64,000 nucleotides of DNA from SHZI01 sp031395645 (GCA_031395645.1 JANNJM010000087.1:186001-250000); one strand, 5' to 3'; positions 44,555 to 54,042 are shown, counted from the first letter of the stretch. Program-made: numbers and translations. Notes: generated from the letters alone by a model not told the origin.

Positions 44555-45955
44555 TCAGCCCCCGAGAGCGAGCAACAGCCCCTTGGCCTTGGCCCGCGTC
44601 TCCTCCAGTTCAAGGTCAGGGTCGGAATCAGCAACGATGCCCCCTCCGGCGGCGAACGATAACTCCTGTCCGCGCATCACGAAGCTCCGGATCAGGATGT
44701 TGAGGTCGCAGCTGCCGTCGCGATTGAGGTAACCCATTGACCCCGTGTAAGGCCCGCGTGGCACTGATTCAAGTGCACTGATGATCTCCATGCACCGCAC
44801 TTTCGGACAACCGGTAATTGTCCCGCCTGGAAAAAGGGCCCGAATAAGGTCGCCCGGTGAGACGTCGGGCCGCAACCGCCCGCGAATGTTGGAAACGATG
44901 TGATGCACGTGTGCATAGGATTCCACGGCCATGAGTTCTGTCACCTCGACTGAGCCGGGCTCGCTGACGCGTCCGAGGTCGTTGCGCTCAAGATCGATAA
45001 GCATGATGTGTTCGGCGCGTTCCTTGGGATTGGCCAGCAGATCCCGTCGTTGGGCGTCTTCCAGCGACGGATGAGCGGCGGTGGGTCGTGTGCCGGCAAT
45101 GGGCCGCGTTTCCACGATACCGCCTCGAGACCGCACCAGGCGTTCGGGGGAAGAACTGATCAGGGCCCAGTCGCCCAGCGTCGCAATACCGGCATACGGC
45201 GCCGGATTGGTCCGGCGCAACTCGCGGTAGATGTCCGCTGGGCTCACTCCTGCACTGACGGATGCCTGCCAGCGTCGTGCCAGATTGACCTGATAGACAT
45301 CTCCACGCGAGATGAGTCTGCGGATTTCAGCAACCGCGGCCAGGAACTCTAATGGGTCTGGCTCGCAGATGCCGGTGACCAGTCGCACTTCGCGCGCCGA
45401 CGACCGGAGCGATGAAGTGCGGGTCGTCAGATCTCGTCGCAACTCCGCAACAGCGTCGCCGTGGCCTGATTCCGCAACTATCCACGCAGCGCCCGTCTGA
45501 CGATTGCGCACGAGTGCCACCGGAATGCGGGTGGCAAATGCGACGGGACCCTCGGGCGGTTCGAACAGCCGGATGCTCGGTTCGATCTGTCCGGCAAGTT
45601 CGTAGCCCAGGAACAGGAACCAGCCGCCATGGAATGGGAGCAGCAGTCCTGGATCCGTGGGCACCTGACCCTCCCGCCACCAGTCGTCGAGTGCGCGGAG
45701 AAAGCTGTCGGCCACCAGTCCGTGCGCGCCGTGCACACGGAAATTCCGGTCCAGTCGGAGTGTCTCACCCGGGAAGGCGAAGAGTATGTCGTGTGCCTCG
45801 GATGGCTGACGACCATCAGCACCGGTAGCGACGCTTTCGAGAAGGTAGGGATACCGTTCCGGATGACCCACGTGCATTTCGAGCAGGTCGAAGTCATGTG
45901 GCAGGTCCACCGACCGGACCTCTGACACCGCTTGCTGGGCCATTGGTCTGGCCAT
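44555..45955 (-). CDS. pabB: Aminodeoxychorismate synthase component I
   Basis: 466 residues. The chorismate-utilising enzyme core is seen in IRRLISRGDVYQVNLARRW, PLRLLLSTR-type spacing, SSSPERLVRSRGG, RPIAGTRPT, LIDLERNDLGR and FPGGTITGCPKVRCME; the PIAGTRP block with arginine and threonine separates PabB from anthranilate synthase. It aminates chorismate using ammonia from PabA, which is not in this window. The ATG chosen is 11 bases from fabF; a second ATG four codons later is possible. Unlike E. coli, pabB lies inside the fab-mltG cluster. Confidence 0.94.
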   Translation of the reverse strand: MARPMAQQAVSEVRSVDLPHDFDLLEMHVGHPERYPYLLESVATGADGRQPSEAHDILFAFPGETLRLDRNFRVHGAHGLVADSFLRALDDWWREGQVPTDPGLLLPFHGGWFLFLGYELAGQIEPSIRLFEPPEGPVAFATRIPVALVRNRQTGAAWIVAESGHGDAVAELRRDLTTRTSSLRSSAREVRLVTGICEPDPLEFLAAVAEIRRLISRGDVYQVNLARRWQASVSAGVSPADIYRELRRTNPAPYAGIATLGDWALISSSPERLVRSRGGIVETRPIAGTRPTAAHPSLEDAQRRDLLANPKERAEHIMLIDLERNDLGRVSEPGSVEVTELMAVESYAHVHHIVSNIRGRLRPDVSPGDLIRALFPGGTITGCPKVRCMEIISALESVPRGPYTGSMGYLNRDGSCDLNILIRSFVMRGQELSFAAGGGIVADSDPDLELEETRAKAKGLLLALGG

Positions 45956-45966
45956 CGTATTGGCCG

Positions 45967-47205
45967 TCAGATCCGTCGGAAGATCAGGCTGCCATTAGTG
46001 CCTCCGAAACCAAAGGAGTTACTGAGAACACTGTTGATCGCCATGCGTCGAGCGGTATTCGGCACGTAGTCCAGGTCGCACTCCGGGTCTGGCGAGTGCA
46101 AATTAATGGTTGGCGGTGCTATCTGGTCACGAATTGCCAGCACGCTGAACACGGCCTCGACGGCGCCGGCGGCGCCGAGCAGGTGTCCGGTCGTGGACTT
46201 GGTGGAACTGACGGCGAGCTTGCCAGCGTGCGCGCCAAACAGGCCCCGGATGGCGCGAGTCTCGGCGACGTCACCAAGCGGCGTCGACGTGCCGTGGGCA
46301 TTGATGTGGTCGATCTGATCGGGATTCAGCCGGGCGTCCTTCAGTGCGGCCAGCATGCAGGCCTGGGCGCCCTCCCCGCCTTCTGGCGGGGCGGTCATGT
46401 GGAAAGCATCGGCACTCATCCCGAAGCCAACCAGCTCAGCAAAAATCTGTGCGCCCCGGTTGCGTGCTGCCTCGTACTCCTCGAGCACCAGGCAGGCGGC
46501 GCCATCACTCAGCACGAAACCGTCGCGATCCTTGTCCCACGGTCTGCTCGCGGCTTGCGGATCATCATTGCGTTGCGAGAGGGCCCGTGCGGCGCAAAAC
46601 CCGCCAAGGCCCATCGGCGTGATGCCGTGCTCGGCACCTCCCGCCAGCATGACGTCGGCGTCGCCGTGGGCGATGATCCGCGCAGCCATACCGATACTGT
46701 GTGTTGCTGTCGAGCAGGCGCTGACCAGCGCAATATTCGGACCACGATAGCCGTGCTCAATGGAGACATGGCCGGAAATCATGTTGATGATGCTGGCCGG
46801 AACGAAGAACGGAGAGATCTTGCGAGGACCGCCCTCCTGCATGCGCTGGTGATTGGCCTCAATCGTACCGACGCCACCAATTCCGGAACCCATTGCGACA
46901 CCGATCCGGTCGGGCAAATGGCCGCTGCCCTTGAGTCCCGCGTGGGCGACAGCCTGAGATGCCGCGGCAATCCCGAAATGGATGAACGGATCCATTTTCT
47001 TGAGGTCCTTGGCCGGGACGTAGAGGCCGGCATCGAAGTCCCGGATGCTGCCGCCGAATCTCGTCGAGAACTGGCTGACATCGAAATCCGTTATCAGGCC
47101 AATGCCAGATTTACCAGCGACGACCTGCTGCCAGGCCGTCTCCAGGTCGTTGCCCACCGGGGAGATGATGCCCATCCCCGTGACCACAACGCGTCTGGCG
47201 GACAT
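45967..47205 (-). CDS. fabF: 3-oxoacyl-[acyl-carrier-protein] synthase II
   Basis: 412 residues. Condensing-enzyme triad: Cys164 in LVSACSTATH, His in INAHGTSTPLGD, and His in SSTKSTTGHLLGAAG. It elongates acyl-ACP with malonyl-ACP, including the temperature-sensitive C16:1 to C18:1 step. It follows acpP by 32 bases, forming the usual acpP-fabF pair. Confidence 0.97.
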   Translation of the reverse strand: MSARRVVVTGMGIISPVGNDLETAWQQVVAGKSGIGLITDFDVSQFSTRFGGSIRDFDAGLYVPAKDLKKMDPFIHFGIAAASQAVAHAGLKGSGHLPDRIGVAMGSGIGGVGTIEANHQRMQEGGPRKISPFFVPASIINMISGHVSIEHGYRGPNIALVSACSTATHSIGMAARIIAHGDADVMLAGGAEHGITPMGLGGFCAARALSQRNDDPQAASRPWDKDRDGFVLSDGAACLVLEEYEAARNRGAQIFAELVGFGMSADAFHMTAPPEGGEGAQACMLAALKDARLNPDQIDHINAHGTSTPLGDVAETRAIRGLFGAHAGKLAVSSTKSTTGHLLGAAGAVEAVFSVLAIRDQIAPPTINLHSPDPECDLDYVPNTARRMAINSVLSNSFGFGGTNGSLIFRRI

Positions 47206-47237
47206 CCGTGGATGACCCTCGCGGCTGGTTTCGACGA

Positions 47238-47480
47238 TCAGGCTGCCGCGGTGCGCTGGGTGATGTAGTCAATCGCATGCTGGACGGTTTTGATCTTTTC
47301 GGCGTCCTCGTCCGGGATCTCGGTCTCGAACTCTTCCTCAAGTGCCATTACCAATTCGACCGTATCCAGGGAATCGGCCCCGAGGTCATCGACAAAGGAA
47401 GCCTGATTGGTGACCTCGTCTTCCTTAACGCCGAGCTGTTCGGCGACGATGCTTTTAACCTGTGCCTCAATGCTGCTCAT
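47238..47480 (-). CDS. acpP: Acyl carrier protein
   Basis: 80 residues, acidic helical bundle. Ser37 in DLGADSLDTVELVMALEE carries the phosphopantetheine. The ATG at 47480 gives the usual MSSIEAQVKSIVAEQ start. It carries the growing acyl chain for the fatty acid, lipid A and lipoate pathways. A strong separate promoter is expected and a candidate lies upstream. Confidence 0.97.
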   Translation of the reverse strand: MSSIEAQVKSIVAEQLGVKEDEVTNQASFVDDLGADSLDTVELVMALEEEFETEIPDEDAEKIKTVQHAIDYITQRTAAA

Positions 47481-47556
47481 GTGTTGTCCTCTCCGTGAGA
47501 CCGACCAGATGAGTCGACCCGCGCCATGCGCAGGCCGCACCCCCTGAACGGCGGGT

Positions 47557-47585
47557 ATTCTAGGGTAAGCCCGTCAGCCAATCTA
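47557..47585 (-). promoter_or_regulatory. Candidate acpP promoter
   Basis: On the minus strand TAGATT (47585-47580) and TAGAAT (47562-47557) are 17 bases apart, with transcription beginning about 70 bases before the acpP ATG. The 127-base gap between fabG and acpP, longer than others in this cluster, fits an internal promoter, as acpP also has in E. coli. Confidence 0.4.
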
Positions 47586-47607
47586 GCACTGCAAAAAGTG
47601 TCCGGCT

Positions 47608-48372
47608 TCAGGCCATCAGCAGGCCGCCATTGACATGCAGGGTCTCGCCGGTCACGTAGGCACCGGCCCGGGATGCCAGGAACAGCACCGCGCCAGCCAC
47701 ATCATCCACCGTGCCCAGCCGCTGGAGCGCGGTCTGGGCCCGCAGCCGCTCCCGCTGCTCGTCCGGGAGCGCACTCGTCATGTCCGTCTGTATGAAACCC
47801 GGCGCGACCACGTTCACGGTAATGCCACGACTGCCAACTTCCCGTGCGAGGGACTTGGAAAACCCGACGACGCCCGCCTTGGCGGCGGCGTAGTTGGCCT
47901 GGCCCGCATTGCCCATGGCGCCAATCACCGACGAGATGTTGATGATTCGCCCGTGACGCTCTTTGAGCATGCCACGCACAAACACTTTGCTTAAGAGAAA
48001 CACGGACGTAAGGTTGGTCGCCACAACCACATCCCACTCCTCGTCCTTCATGCGCAATACGAGATTGTCACGAGCAATACCGGCGTTGTTGACCAGAACG
48101 GATATCCGGCCTTCGTGGGCGGCGATGTCCTTTTCCGCGGCCGCCACCGATTCCGTCGACGATACATCGAGCACGAGTCCGCGGCCAGCAACGCCCAGTC
48201 TGACGAGACGCGCAGTGATGGCTGTCGCTCCCGCTTCGGTAGTGGCAGTGCCCAGCACGGTCGCACCCGCGCGGCCGAGGGTGTCAGCAATCGCAGCGCC
48301 AATGCCACGCGATGCTCCGGTGACGAGTGCCGTCTCGCCGGTCATTGACAGCAGTTCAGTGGCAGTTGCCAT
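47608..48372 (-). CDS. fabG: 3-oxoacyl-[acyl-carrier-protein] reductase
   Basis: 254 residues, classical SDR. TGASRGIG binds NADPH, NNAGI and the Ser...Tyr-x-x-x-Lys triad (NISSVIGAMGNAGQANYAAAKAG) are intact. It reduces 3-oxoacyl-ACP in fatty acid elongation. The ATG at 48372 has a GGAG about eight bases before it; a GTG at 48384 is possible. fabD, fabH and plsX, which often precede fabG, are absent; the rhombosortase gene is there instead. Confidence 0.95.
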   Translation of the reverse strand: MATATELLSMTGETALVTGASRGIGAAIADTLGRAGATVLGTATTEAGATAITARLVRLGVAGRGLVLDVSSTESVAAAEKDIAAHEGRISVLVNNAGIARDNLVLRMKDEEWDVVVATNLTSVFLLSKVFVRGMLKERHGRIINISSVIGAMGNAGQANYAAAKAGVVGFSKSLAREVGSRGITVNVVAPGFIQTDMTSALPDEQRERLRAQTALQRLGTVDDVAGAVLFLASRAGAYVTGETLHVNGGLLMA

Positions 48373-48387
48373 CACACGCTCCACAAT

Positions 48388-49014
48388 TCAGGTAGCGGCG
48401 GGCTTACGCGCCCAACGCGAGTAGGTTTCTTCGGCGGCAAGATACAGCAATCCGCCAACGGCGCCCCAGAGGTGAGCATCGGTAACGACGGCAGACCCGA
48501 CGGTTCCGGTTGAAAACGGCATCGGACCATAGAGTTGCTCCCAGATCAGTTTTCCGGACCAGATGGCGAGCAGGACCCAACCGACGCGATCGCCTTCGCG
48601 GATCCAGTCGATGGCACCGATCATCAGCAGCCCGTGCAGAGCCCCGGACATCCCCACACACCAACCGGTCTGCGGGCTGAAAAGATAGAGACCGACGCTG
48701 CTGACGACGGAGCACACGATCTGGGCGATCGCCCACGCGATCGGGTTACGGGCGGGATAGAACACCCAGGTGCCGATGACCAGCGCCGCCACATTGAGCG
48801 CCAGGTGTGTCCAGCCGAGATGGACGAGGTTGCCGGTCAGCAGTCGCCAGTACTCGCCGGCCCCGATAGCCGCGCGGTCGTACCACAGGGCCCGGTGCCA
48901 CTCGGTCGGCAGCAGCTGAAGTGCGACAAGCATCACAGCAAAGCCGGACGCCCACACCAGTGAGGACGATTCCAGCCGGGGAGAAAACGTTATTTGTCGG
49001 GCGCTTAGGGCCAC
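48388..49014 (-). CDS. rrtA: Rhombosortase (rhomboid-like intramembrane protease)
   Basis: 208 residues with about six membrane segments. HLGWTHLALNVAAL supplies the rhomboid loop, GMSGALHGLLMIG carries the catalytic serine (GxSG), and the catalytic histidine is in DAHLWGAVGGLLY. Rhombosortases process proteins with C-terminal GlyGly-CTERM tails, which are exported by type II secretion; the adjacent divergent gsp operon fits. Only 15 bases separate its stop from the fabG start, so it may be transcribed with the fab cluster. Confidence 0.85.
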   Translation of the reverse strand: MALSARQITFSPRLESSSLVWASGFAVMLVALQLLPTEWHRALWYDRAAIGAGEYWRLLTGNLVHLGWTHLALNVAALVIGTWVFYPARNPIAWAIAQIVCSVVSSVGLYLFSPQTGWCVGMSGALHGLLMIGAIDWIREGDRVGWVLLAIWSGKLIWEQLYGPMPFSTGTVGSAVVTDAHLWGAVGGLLYLAAEETYSRWARKPAAT

Positions 49015-49130
49015 TTGGTCAAATCTGGCTGAAACTTGCTGACAGGCGCTGGCAGGTGGCCGATAATCCGTCCGGGCTTTCTGCCGCCTTAGGGTTGCGG
49101 CAGATCATCGCAGAATCGCAGGGTCAATTC

Positions 49131-49571
49131 ATGAAGTTCGCGCACATGCCTTTCCGGGCCGCACGTGGTTTTACGCTGATCGAGATCATGGTGGTCATCG
49201 TGATCATCGGGATTCTCGCCGCGCTCATCGCGCCAAACGTGATCAACCGGATCGATGACGCGCAGGGTGCCAAGGTGAAGCAGGACATCCGGGCCATCGA
49301 GAGTGCCCTCAAGCTCTTCAGGCTGGACCGGTTCCGCTATCCGACTGGCCAGGAAGGCCTGGATGCCCTTGTCACGCCGCCGCAGGATTCGACGCAGAAG
49401 TGGCCCGAAGGCGGTTACCTGGACCGGATGCCGAAGGATCCCTGGGAGCGTCCGTACCTCTACGAAAATCCAGGCAAGCAGGGCACGATGGACATCTACT
49501 CCCTGGGCCGGGACGGACAACCCGGAGGCGAGGGTCCGGATGCCGATGTCGGGAACTGGGAACTCAAGTAG
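49131..49571 (+). CDS. gspG: Type II secretion major pseudopilin GspG
   Basis: 146 residues from the ATG at 49131. The prepilin peptidase site is ARG|FTLIEI after residue 13 with Glu at +5. The calcium-binding beta-loop YSLGRDGQPGGEGPDADVGNW is the GspG signature, and GYLDRMPKDPWERPYLY confirms it. It polymerises into the pseudopilus. First gene of the gspGHIJKLMN operon; gspC, D, E and F must lie elsewhere. Confidence 0.97.
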   Translation: MKFAHMPFRAARGFTLIEIMVVIVIIGILAALIAPNVINRIDDAQGAKVKQDIRAIESALKLFRLDRFRYPTGQEGLDALVTPPQDSTQKWPEGGYLDRMPKDPWERPYLYENPGKQGTMDIYSLGRDGQPGGEGPDADVGNWELK

Positions 49572-50118
49572 CGTCGCCGGACGGGCCGGGGGATTTACCC
49601 TCCTCGAGCTGCTGGTGGTGGTGTTCATCATCGGCATCATGGCCGCGATGTTCACGTTGTCGGTTGGGGTGGCTGGTGGCTCCGACATTGAGCTGCGGCG
49701 GGAAGCCGAGCGTTTACAGACCCTCCTCAAACTGGCTCTTGAGGATGCCAACTTCCAGGCCCGGGACCTTGGTATCCGCTTCTACCCCGGCAGCTATGAG
49801 TTTTCGGTGTTCGACTTGGGGCCGCTGCTGGTCGATATCTCCGACGACCAGTGGACGGTGCTCAAGGAAGATGCGCTGGCGGGGCACGAATTGCCCGAGG
49901 TATTTCGCTACGAGCTCGAGATCGAAGGCAAGAGCGTTGACCTGGCGCGCAGCAAGCGTGACGTCGAAAAGGTCTACAGGCCCCAGTTGTTCATTTTTTC
50001 CTCGGGTGACTTCAGCGACGGTTTCGTGATCCGGTTGCGCAGCGCCGAAGAGGATCGCAGTTATTCCCTGACCGTCGCCGTGGACGGCGAAGTAACGTTG
50101 AAAAAAGACGATGCGTGA
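49540..50118 (+). CDS. gspH: Type II secretion minor pseudopilin GspH
   Basis: 192 residues. The cleavage site reads GRAGG|FTLLEL. The ATG at 49540 has AGGG five bases upstream and overlaps gspG by about 32 bases; ATG 49546 is an alternative. The body has the minor pseudopilin beta-domain, with IRFYPGSYEFSVF and WTVLKEDALAGHELP typical of GspH. Confidence 0.92.
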   Translation: MPMSGTGNSSSVAGRAGGFTLLELLVVVFIIGIMAAMFTLSVGVAGGSDIELRREAERLQTLLKLALEDANFQARDLGIRFYPGSYEFSVFDLGPLLVDISDDQWTVLKEDALAGHELPEVFRYELEIEGKSVDLARSKRDVEKVYRPQLFIFSSGDFSDGFVIRLRSAEEDRSYSLTVAVDGEVTLKKDDA

Positions 50119-50548
50119 GCATTCCTTTCCCGCCGCCGGTTTTACGCTGCTCGAGGTGATGGTGGCGCTGGTCATCGTCGCCCTGGGCCTGATGGCTGCC
50201 TTTGGCCAGGTAAACCAGTCGCTGAACGCGGCGAGCCGGCTGCGAAGCCTGACGCTTGCGCACTGGATTGCCGTAGACCAGATCACGCGGCTGCGCGTTC
50301 TCGGCGAATTCCCCGCCATCGGCAGCTCATCGGACGAAGTCGAAATGGCCGGCACCCGGTGGGTCTACAAAACCAAGGTGACCAAGGCAGATCTCGAGAC
50401 GCTCCGGGTCGTCGACGTGAGTGTGGCCCTGGCTGACAGCCCGGACAGTGTCGTTACCTCTGTCACGGGGGTCATCGGTGCACCTCCAACGGCGCAGCAG
50501 CCTCCGGGAGTTAGCGTCGGCTGGCCCAAACTCGAGCCGGCCTCCTGA
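50111..50548 (+). CDS. gspI: Type II secretion minor pseudopilin GspI
   Basis: 145 residues. Cleavage site AAG|FTLLEVMVAL, with an alpha-helix followed by ASRLRSLTLAHWIAVDQ, the GspI pattern. Overlaps gspH by 8 bases. With GspJ and GspK it forms the tip complex of the pseudopilus. Confidence 0.92.
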   Translation: MREHSFPAAGFTLLEVMVALVIVALGLMAAFGQVNQSLNAASRLRSLTLAHWIAVDQITRLRVLGEFPAIGSSSDEVEMAGTRWVYKTKVTKADLETLRVVDVSVALADSPDSVVTSVTGVIGAPPTAQQPPGVSVGWPKLEPAS

Positions 50549-50553
50549 CCGGC

Positions 50554-51162
50554 ATGCCAAATCGATGCAGAGGTTTCACGCTGCTCGAGCTGCTGGTGGC
50601 CATGGGCATTTTCGCGATCATCGGCGCCATGGCATTGGGAGGTCTCAACGCGATCATCGGGCAGTCGACCCAGGCCCAGGAGAACACGGCCCGGCTCGCA
50701 AAACTGCAGCGCGCGATGCGTCTCCTCACCAATGACCTCGGCAGCCTGGCACCGCGTCGCACGCGCGACGATCGGACCGCCGGTGGCGAATACCTGCCCT
50801 ATGTCACGAATGACCTCAGCTTCCTCATCCAGGGCACCCGGGGTGGCTGGCGAAACCCGGCCGCGTTGCCGTTTCGGGGCACCCAGCAGCGCTTCCAGTA
50901 CCGCCTGGACGACGACAAACTCTACCGGGAGTACTGGCCTTCGGTAGACCACTATTTGAGCGAAAAGCCGAAGAGCGAGGAACTGCTCACTGGCGTCAAG
51001 AGCTTCAAAGTCTGGTCCTACGCATCGCCGCAGGAGCGCTTCGACCGCTGGCCGCCACTACGCACCACGGTACCAACGGAGGATCGCCCCAAGGCCGTTC
51101 AAGTCATCCTGGAACTGGAAGACTGGGGCGAGATCGAGCGGTGGGTAGAGGTCACCCAATAA
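50554..51162 (+). CDS. gspJ: Type II secretion minor pseudopilin GspJ
   Basis: 202 residues. Cleavage site CRG|FTLLELLVAM. LQRAMRLLTNDLGSLAPR and the later RFQYRLDDDKLYREYWP block are GspJ features. The TAA stop and the GspK ATG overlap (TAATG). Confidence 0.93.
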   Translation: MPNRCRGFTLLELLVAMGIFAIIGAMALGGLNAIIGQSTQAQENTARLAKLQRAMRLLTNDLGSLAPRRTRDDRTAGGEYLPYVTNDLSFLIQGTRGGWRNPAALPFRGTQQRFQYRLDDDKLYREYWPSVDHYLSEKPKSEELLTGVKSFKVWSYASPQERFDRWPPLRTTVPTEDRPKAVQVILELEDWGEIERWVEVTQ

Positions 51163-52202
51163 TGATTCCGGCCACTCGCCAAAGGCAGCGAGGCATCGCG
51201 GTCCTGACCGCCATTCTGGTCGTGGCCATCGCCACCGTACTGGCGGTCAATCTGCTCTGGGGCACGAGCGTCGATATTCAGCGGACAGAGGGCCTGCTGG
51301 CCCAGGATCAGGCGCGGCTCTACGACCTGGGCGGCGAGGAACTGGCGAAACACTACCTTGCCAAAGACAACGAGGGCTCCAGGGCCGGAGGACCTGACAA
51401 CTATGGCGAAGACTGGGCCACGCACATCGTCAGTCAGTTCAAGGACGGTGCCCTCGAAGGCTGGCTCATCGACCAGCAGGGCCTGTTTGATCTGAACAGT
51501 CTGGTTGATTCGGGGACCTCGAAGGCTGATCCTCAGGCCAAGGAGCAGTTCGAGAATCTGCTGGTGCTGGTATCTGAGGATCTCGACACGCCCATGGACC
51601 CGGGTACGGCTACGGAACTCGCTGAAGCCACTATCGACTGGCTGGATCCCGACGCATTGCCCGGACTGGGAGGCGCCGAGGATGCTTACTACACCAGCCT
51701 GCAGCCGCCCTACGTTCCGGCCAATTTCTGGTTCACCTCGATCAGCGAACTGCAGGCCGTCAGGGGTTTTACCCCCGATATACTCCGCGCACTGTGGCCA
51801 CACGTCACGGCACTTCCGCGGCCGGGGAAACCACTGCCAGGTCAGACCTCGACACGTTGGCCCCTGAACGTAAATACCGCCACGAACCTCGTCCTCGCCT
51901 CTCTCGTGCGGGGCAAGACCCCCGACGATATCGAGCGTGCCTGTGGCCGTGGCGAACCCAAGCCTGAAACAGGCACCATCGGGTGTTTAACCACGTATGA
52001 GGCGGATACGGAATTCAGGACGGATTTCTTGGGTGCTACCCAGGTCGATCTGCCACCGACAGTCCTGCTGGGGGTCAGCAGCAACTGGTTTCTGTTAACC
52101 GTGACCACAACTATTGGCAGCACACGGTCCACTATGTACAGTCTCTTGCAGCGCGAAGATGCGAACGTGCGTGCCCGGATCCGAAGCTTTGATGCCAACT
52201 GA
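51162..52202 (+). CDS. gspK: Type II secretion minor pseudopilin GspK
   Basis: 346 residues, much larger than the other pseudopilins as expected for the tip subunit. The cleavage region is RQRG|IAVLTAILVV and lacks the Glu at +5, normal for GspK. WLIDQQGLFDLNSLV and the LNVNTATNLVLASL segment mark the SAM-like domain. The ATG at 51162 overlaps gspJ. Confidence 0.93.
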   Translation: MIPATRQRQRGIAVLTAILVVAIATVLAVNLLWGTSVDIQRTEGLLAQDQARLYDLGGEELAKHYLAKDNEGSRAGGPDNYGEDWATHIVSQFKDGALEGWLIDQQGLFDLNSLVDSGTSKADPQAKEQFENLLVLVSEDLDTPMDPGTATELAEATIDWLDPDALPGLGGAEDAYYTSLQPPYVPANFWFTSISELQAVRGFTPDILRALWPHVTALPRPGKPLPGQTSTRWPLNVNTATNLVLASLVRGKTPDDIERACGRGEPKPETGTIGCLTTYEADTEFRTDFLGATQVDLPPTVLLGVSSNWFLLTVTTTIGSTRSTMYSLLQREDANVRARIRSFDAN

Positions 52203-52249
52203 CCCCCGCGATCTGACCCCGGACGACAGGACCCAGGACAACCTGATCA

Positions 52250-53530
52250 ATGAGTGAAACCCTAGTCATCCGGCTCGTCACCGACGACCCTGCCCTTGCC
52301 GCCGGGACGGGTCTCGCCGAATGGGCGGTGGTGGACACCGCCGGTGCCTGCGTGCTCGCCCCTGCAACTGGGCCTCTTGCCAGCGCGGCGGACCTCTGTG
52401 CTGGCCGCCGCACGGTCGTGCTCGTGCCTGCCGTGCGGGTCTTGCGCACGCGGGTGGACGTGCCGGTGAAAGGTGCCAGCCGGATCGCACAGGCGCTGCC
52501 TTTTGCACTCGAAGACCTGCTGGCCGAGGACGTGGAGGAACTGCACTTCGTCGCCGGCGCGCGCTTTGCCGATGAACAAGTCGCCGTCGCGGTCGTGCGC
52601 CGGGAATGGATGGACGCCTGGCAGGCGCAGCTCAGTGCCGCCGGAATCTCGCCCCAGGCGCTCTATGCCGACAGCGACGGTGTCCTCGACATCGCCGGCA
52701 ACTCCACATTGATTCTCGAACAGCACCACGCCCTCCTCCGCGACCCCGGTGGTGATCCGGTCGTGTCCGAACTCGACTCCCTCGATGGGCTGCTGGAGCT
52801 GTGGCTGGCCCAGCCGCGCCCCGCGGGGCCGGAGGGCGCCATTCCGCCGAGAAATCTTCAGGTCTATGACGCCACCGTCGACGGCCTGCCCAACAAGATC
52901 TGGGAAGACCTCCAGGACCGCGTCGAAAGCCTCGAAGTCCGACGGCTGCCGGATGGGGCTCTGCTGCGGCTGGCTGCAGCCATCGTCACCCATCCCGGCG
53001 TCAATCTGCTCCAGGGCGGCTACGCGAGCCGCAACAGTGCGGGCAGCTACTGGCCACGCTGGCGACTGGCAGCCAGCCTCGTGGCCGCACTCGCGATGAC
53101 GGTCGTTGCCGCCACCGGCGCCGATGCCTGGCGACTGAAGCGCGAAAGCGCAGCGCTGCAGGCGGAAATCACCGAGGCCGCGGCGTTCACCTTTCCGGGC
53201 GTCAGCGCCAATGGCGATCTCCGGGAACTCGTGAACAGCAAGCTGCAGAGCGGTGATAGTGCCGCGGCCAGTGCCGCGGCCCGCGCCTTTCTCGAGACAC
53301 TGAAAACCGTGGCCGTGGCCGTTGCCAAAACCGGCAACGCCACCGTCGAGGGCCTGAACTACCGGGGCGGCGTACTCGAACTGCAGGTCCGCGCCCCCAG
53401 TGCTGATGCGCTCGACACTATTCGCAAGTTTGTCGTCGAGGCCGGTAATCTGAAGGCCGAGATCCAGTCGTCCAATGCTGCTGGCGACGAGATCCAGGGC
53501 CGTATCCGTATTTCCGGCAGTGGCGTCTGA
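52250..53530 (+). CDS. gspL: Type II secretion protein GspL
   Basis: 426 residues. A cytoplasmic actin-like domain (SETLVIRLV at the start, EQHHALLRDPGGDPVV later), one membrane helix near 270-290 (WRLAASLVAALAMTVVAATG) and a periplasmic ferredoxin-like end. It links the cytoplasmic ATPase GspE with GspM in the inner membrane platform. It starts 47 bases after gspK. Confidence 0.92.
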   Translation: MSETLVIRLVTDDPALAAGTGLAEWAVVDTAGACVLAPATGPLASAADLCAGRRTVVLVPAVRVLRTRVDVPVKGASRIAQALPFALEDLLAEDVEELHFVAGARFADEQVAVAVVRREWMDAWQAQLSAAGISPQALYADSDGVLDIAGNSTLILEQHHALLRDPGGDPVVSELDSLDGLLELWLAQPRPAGPEGAIPPRNLQVYDATVDGLPNKIWEDLQDRVESLEVRRLPDGALLRLAAAIVTHPGVNLLQGGYASRNSAGSYWPRWRLAASLVAALAMTVVAATGADAWRLKRESAALQAEITEAAAFTFPGVSANGDLRELVNSKLQSGDSAAASAAARAFLETLKTVAVAVAKTGNATVEGLNYRGGVLELQVRAPSADALDTIRKFVVEAGNLKAEIQSSNAAGDEIQGRIRISGSGV

Positions 53531-53540
53531 GGAAAGAACC

Positions 53541-54035
53541 ATGAATCCGGCACTGATTCGCGAGTGGTTTGACAAACTGGCGCCGAGGGAACGCTGGCTC
53601 GTGCTCGCAGCAGTGGCATTCGCCGTCGTCGCGCTCGTGTATGCGCTGGGTCTTGCGCCCCTGTACGCGTCGCGGGGCCGGGCGGCCGAGCAGGTGGCTG
53701 AGCAACGGAGTCTCTTGAGCGATATCGAGCAAGTCGCCCGCCGCTTCGGACCACAGGGCGCTTCGACGGGCCCGGTCGTCGCCAATGGGGAATCGCTGGT
53801 CGTGGTCATCGATCGCTCGACGCGGGAACGCGGGCTGGGTACCTACCTGAAACGCAATCAGCCCGAGGGTGCCAACGGGGTTCGCCTCCGGCTCGAGAAT
53901 GCCCCATTCGATGAGCTCACTGCCTGGCTGGCCGACACTCAGGTCCGGCATGGCCTCACCGCCGTCTCAGCTTCCTTCGATCCGAGCGGTGAGCCCGGGC
54001 GCGTCAACTCGAATCTCGTGCTGACCGGTCGCTAG
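53541..54035 (+). CDS. gspM: Type II secretion protein GspM
   Basis: 164 residues. Short cytoplasmic part, one helix (WLVLAAVAFAVVALVYALG) and a periplasmic ferredoxin-like domain. WFDKLAPRERWLVLAA near the start is the GspM pattern. The ATG at 53541 follows a GAGGAAAG-type site and lies 10 bases after gspL. It pairs with GspL. Confidence 0.92.
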   Translation: MNPALIREWFDKLAPRERWLVLAAVAFAVVALVYALGLAPLYASRGRAAEQVAEQRSLLSDIEQVARRFGPQGASTGPVVANGESLVVVIDRSTRERGLGTYLKRNQPEGANGVRLRLENAPFDELTAWLADTQVRHGLTAVSASFDPSGEPGRVNSNLVLTGR

Positions 54036-54042
54036 CGGTCCA

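Noticed and set aside
45898..47268. Open frame of about 456 codons on the plus strand
   Set aside because: Antisense shadow of fabF, an unmistakable gene on the minus strand.
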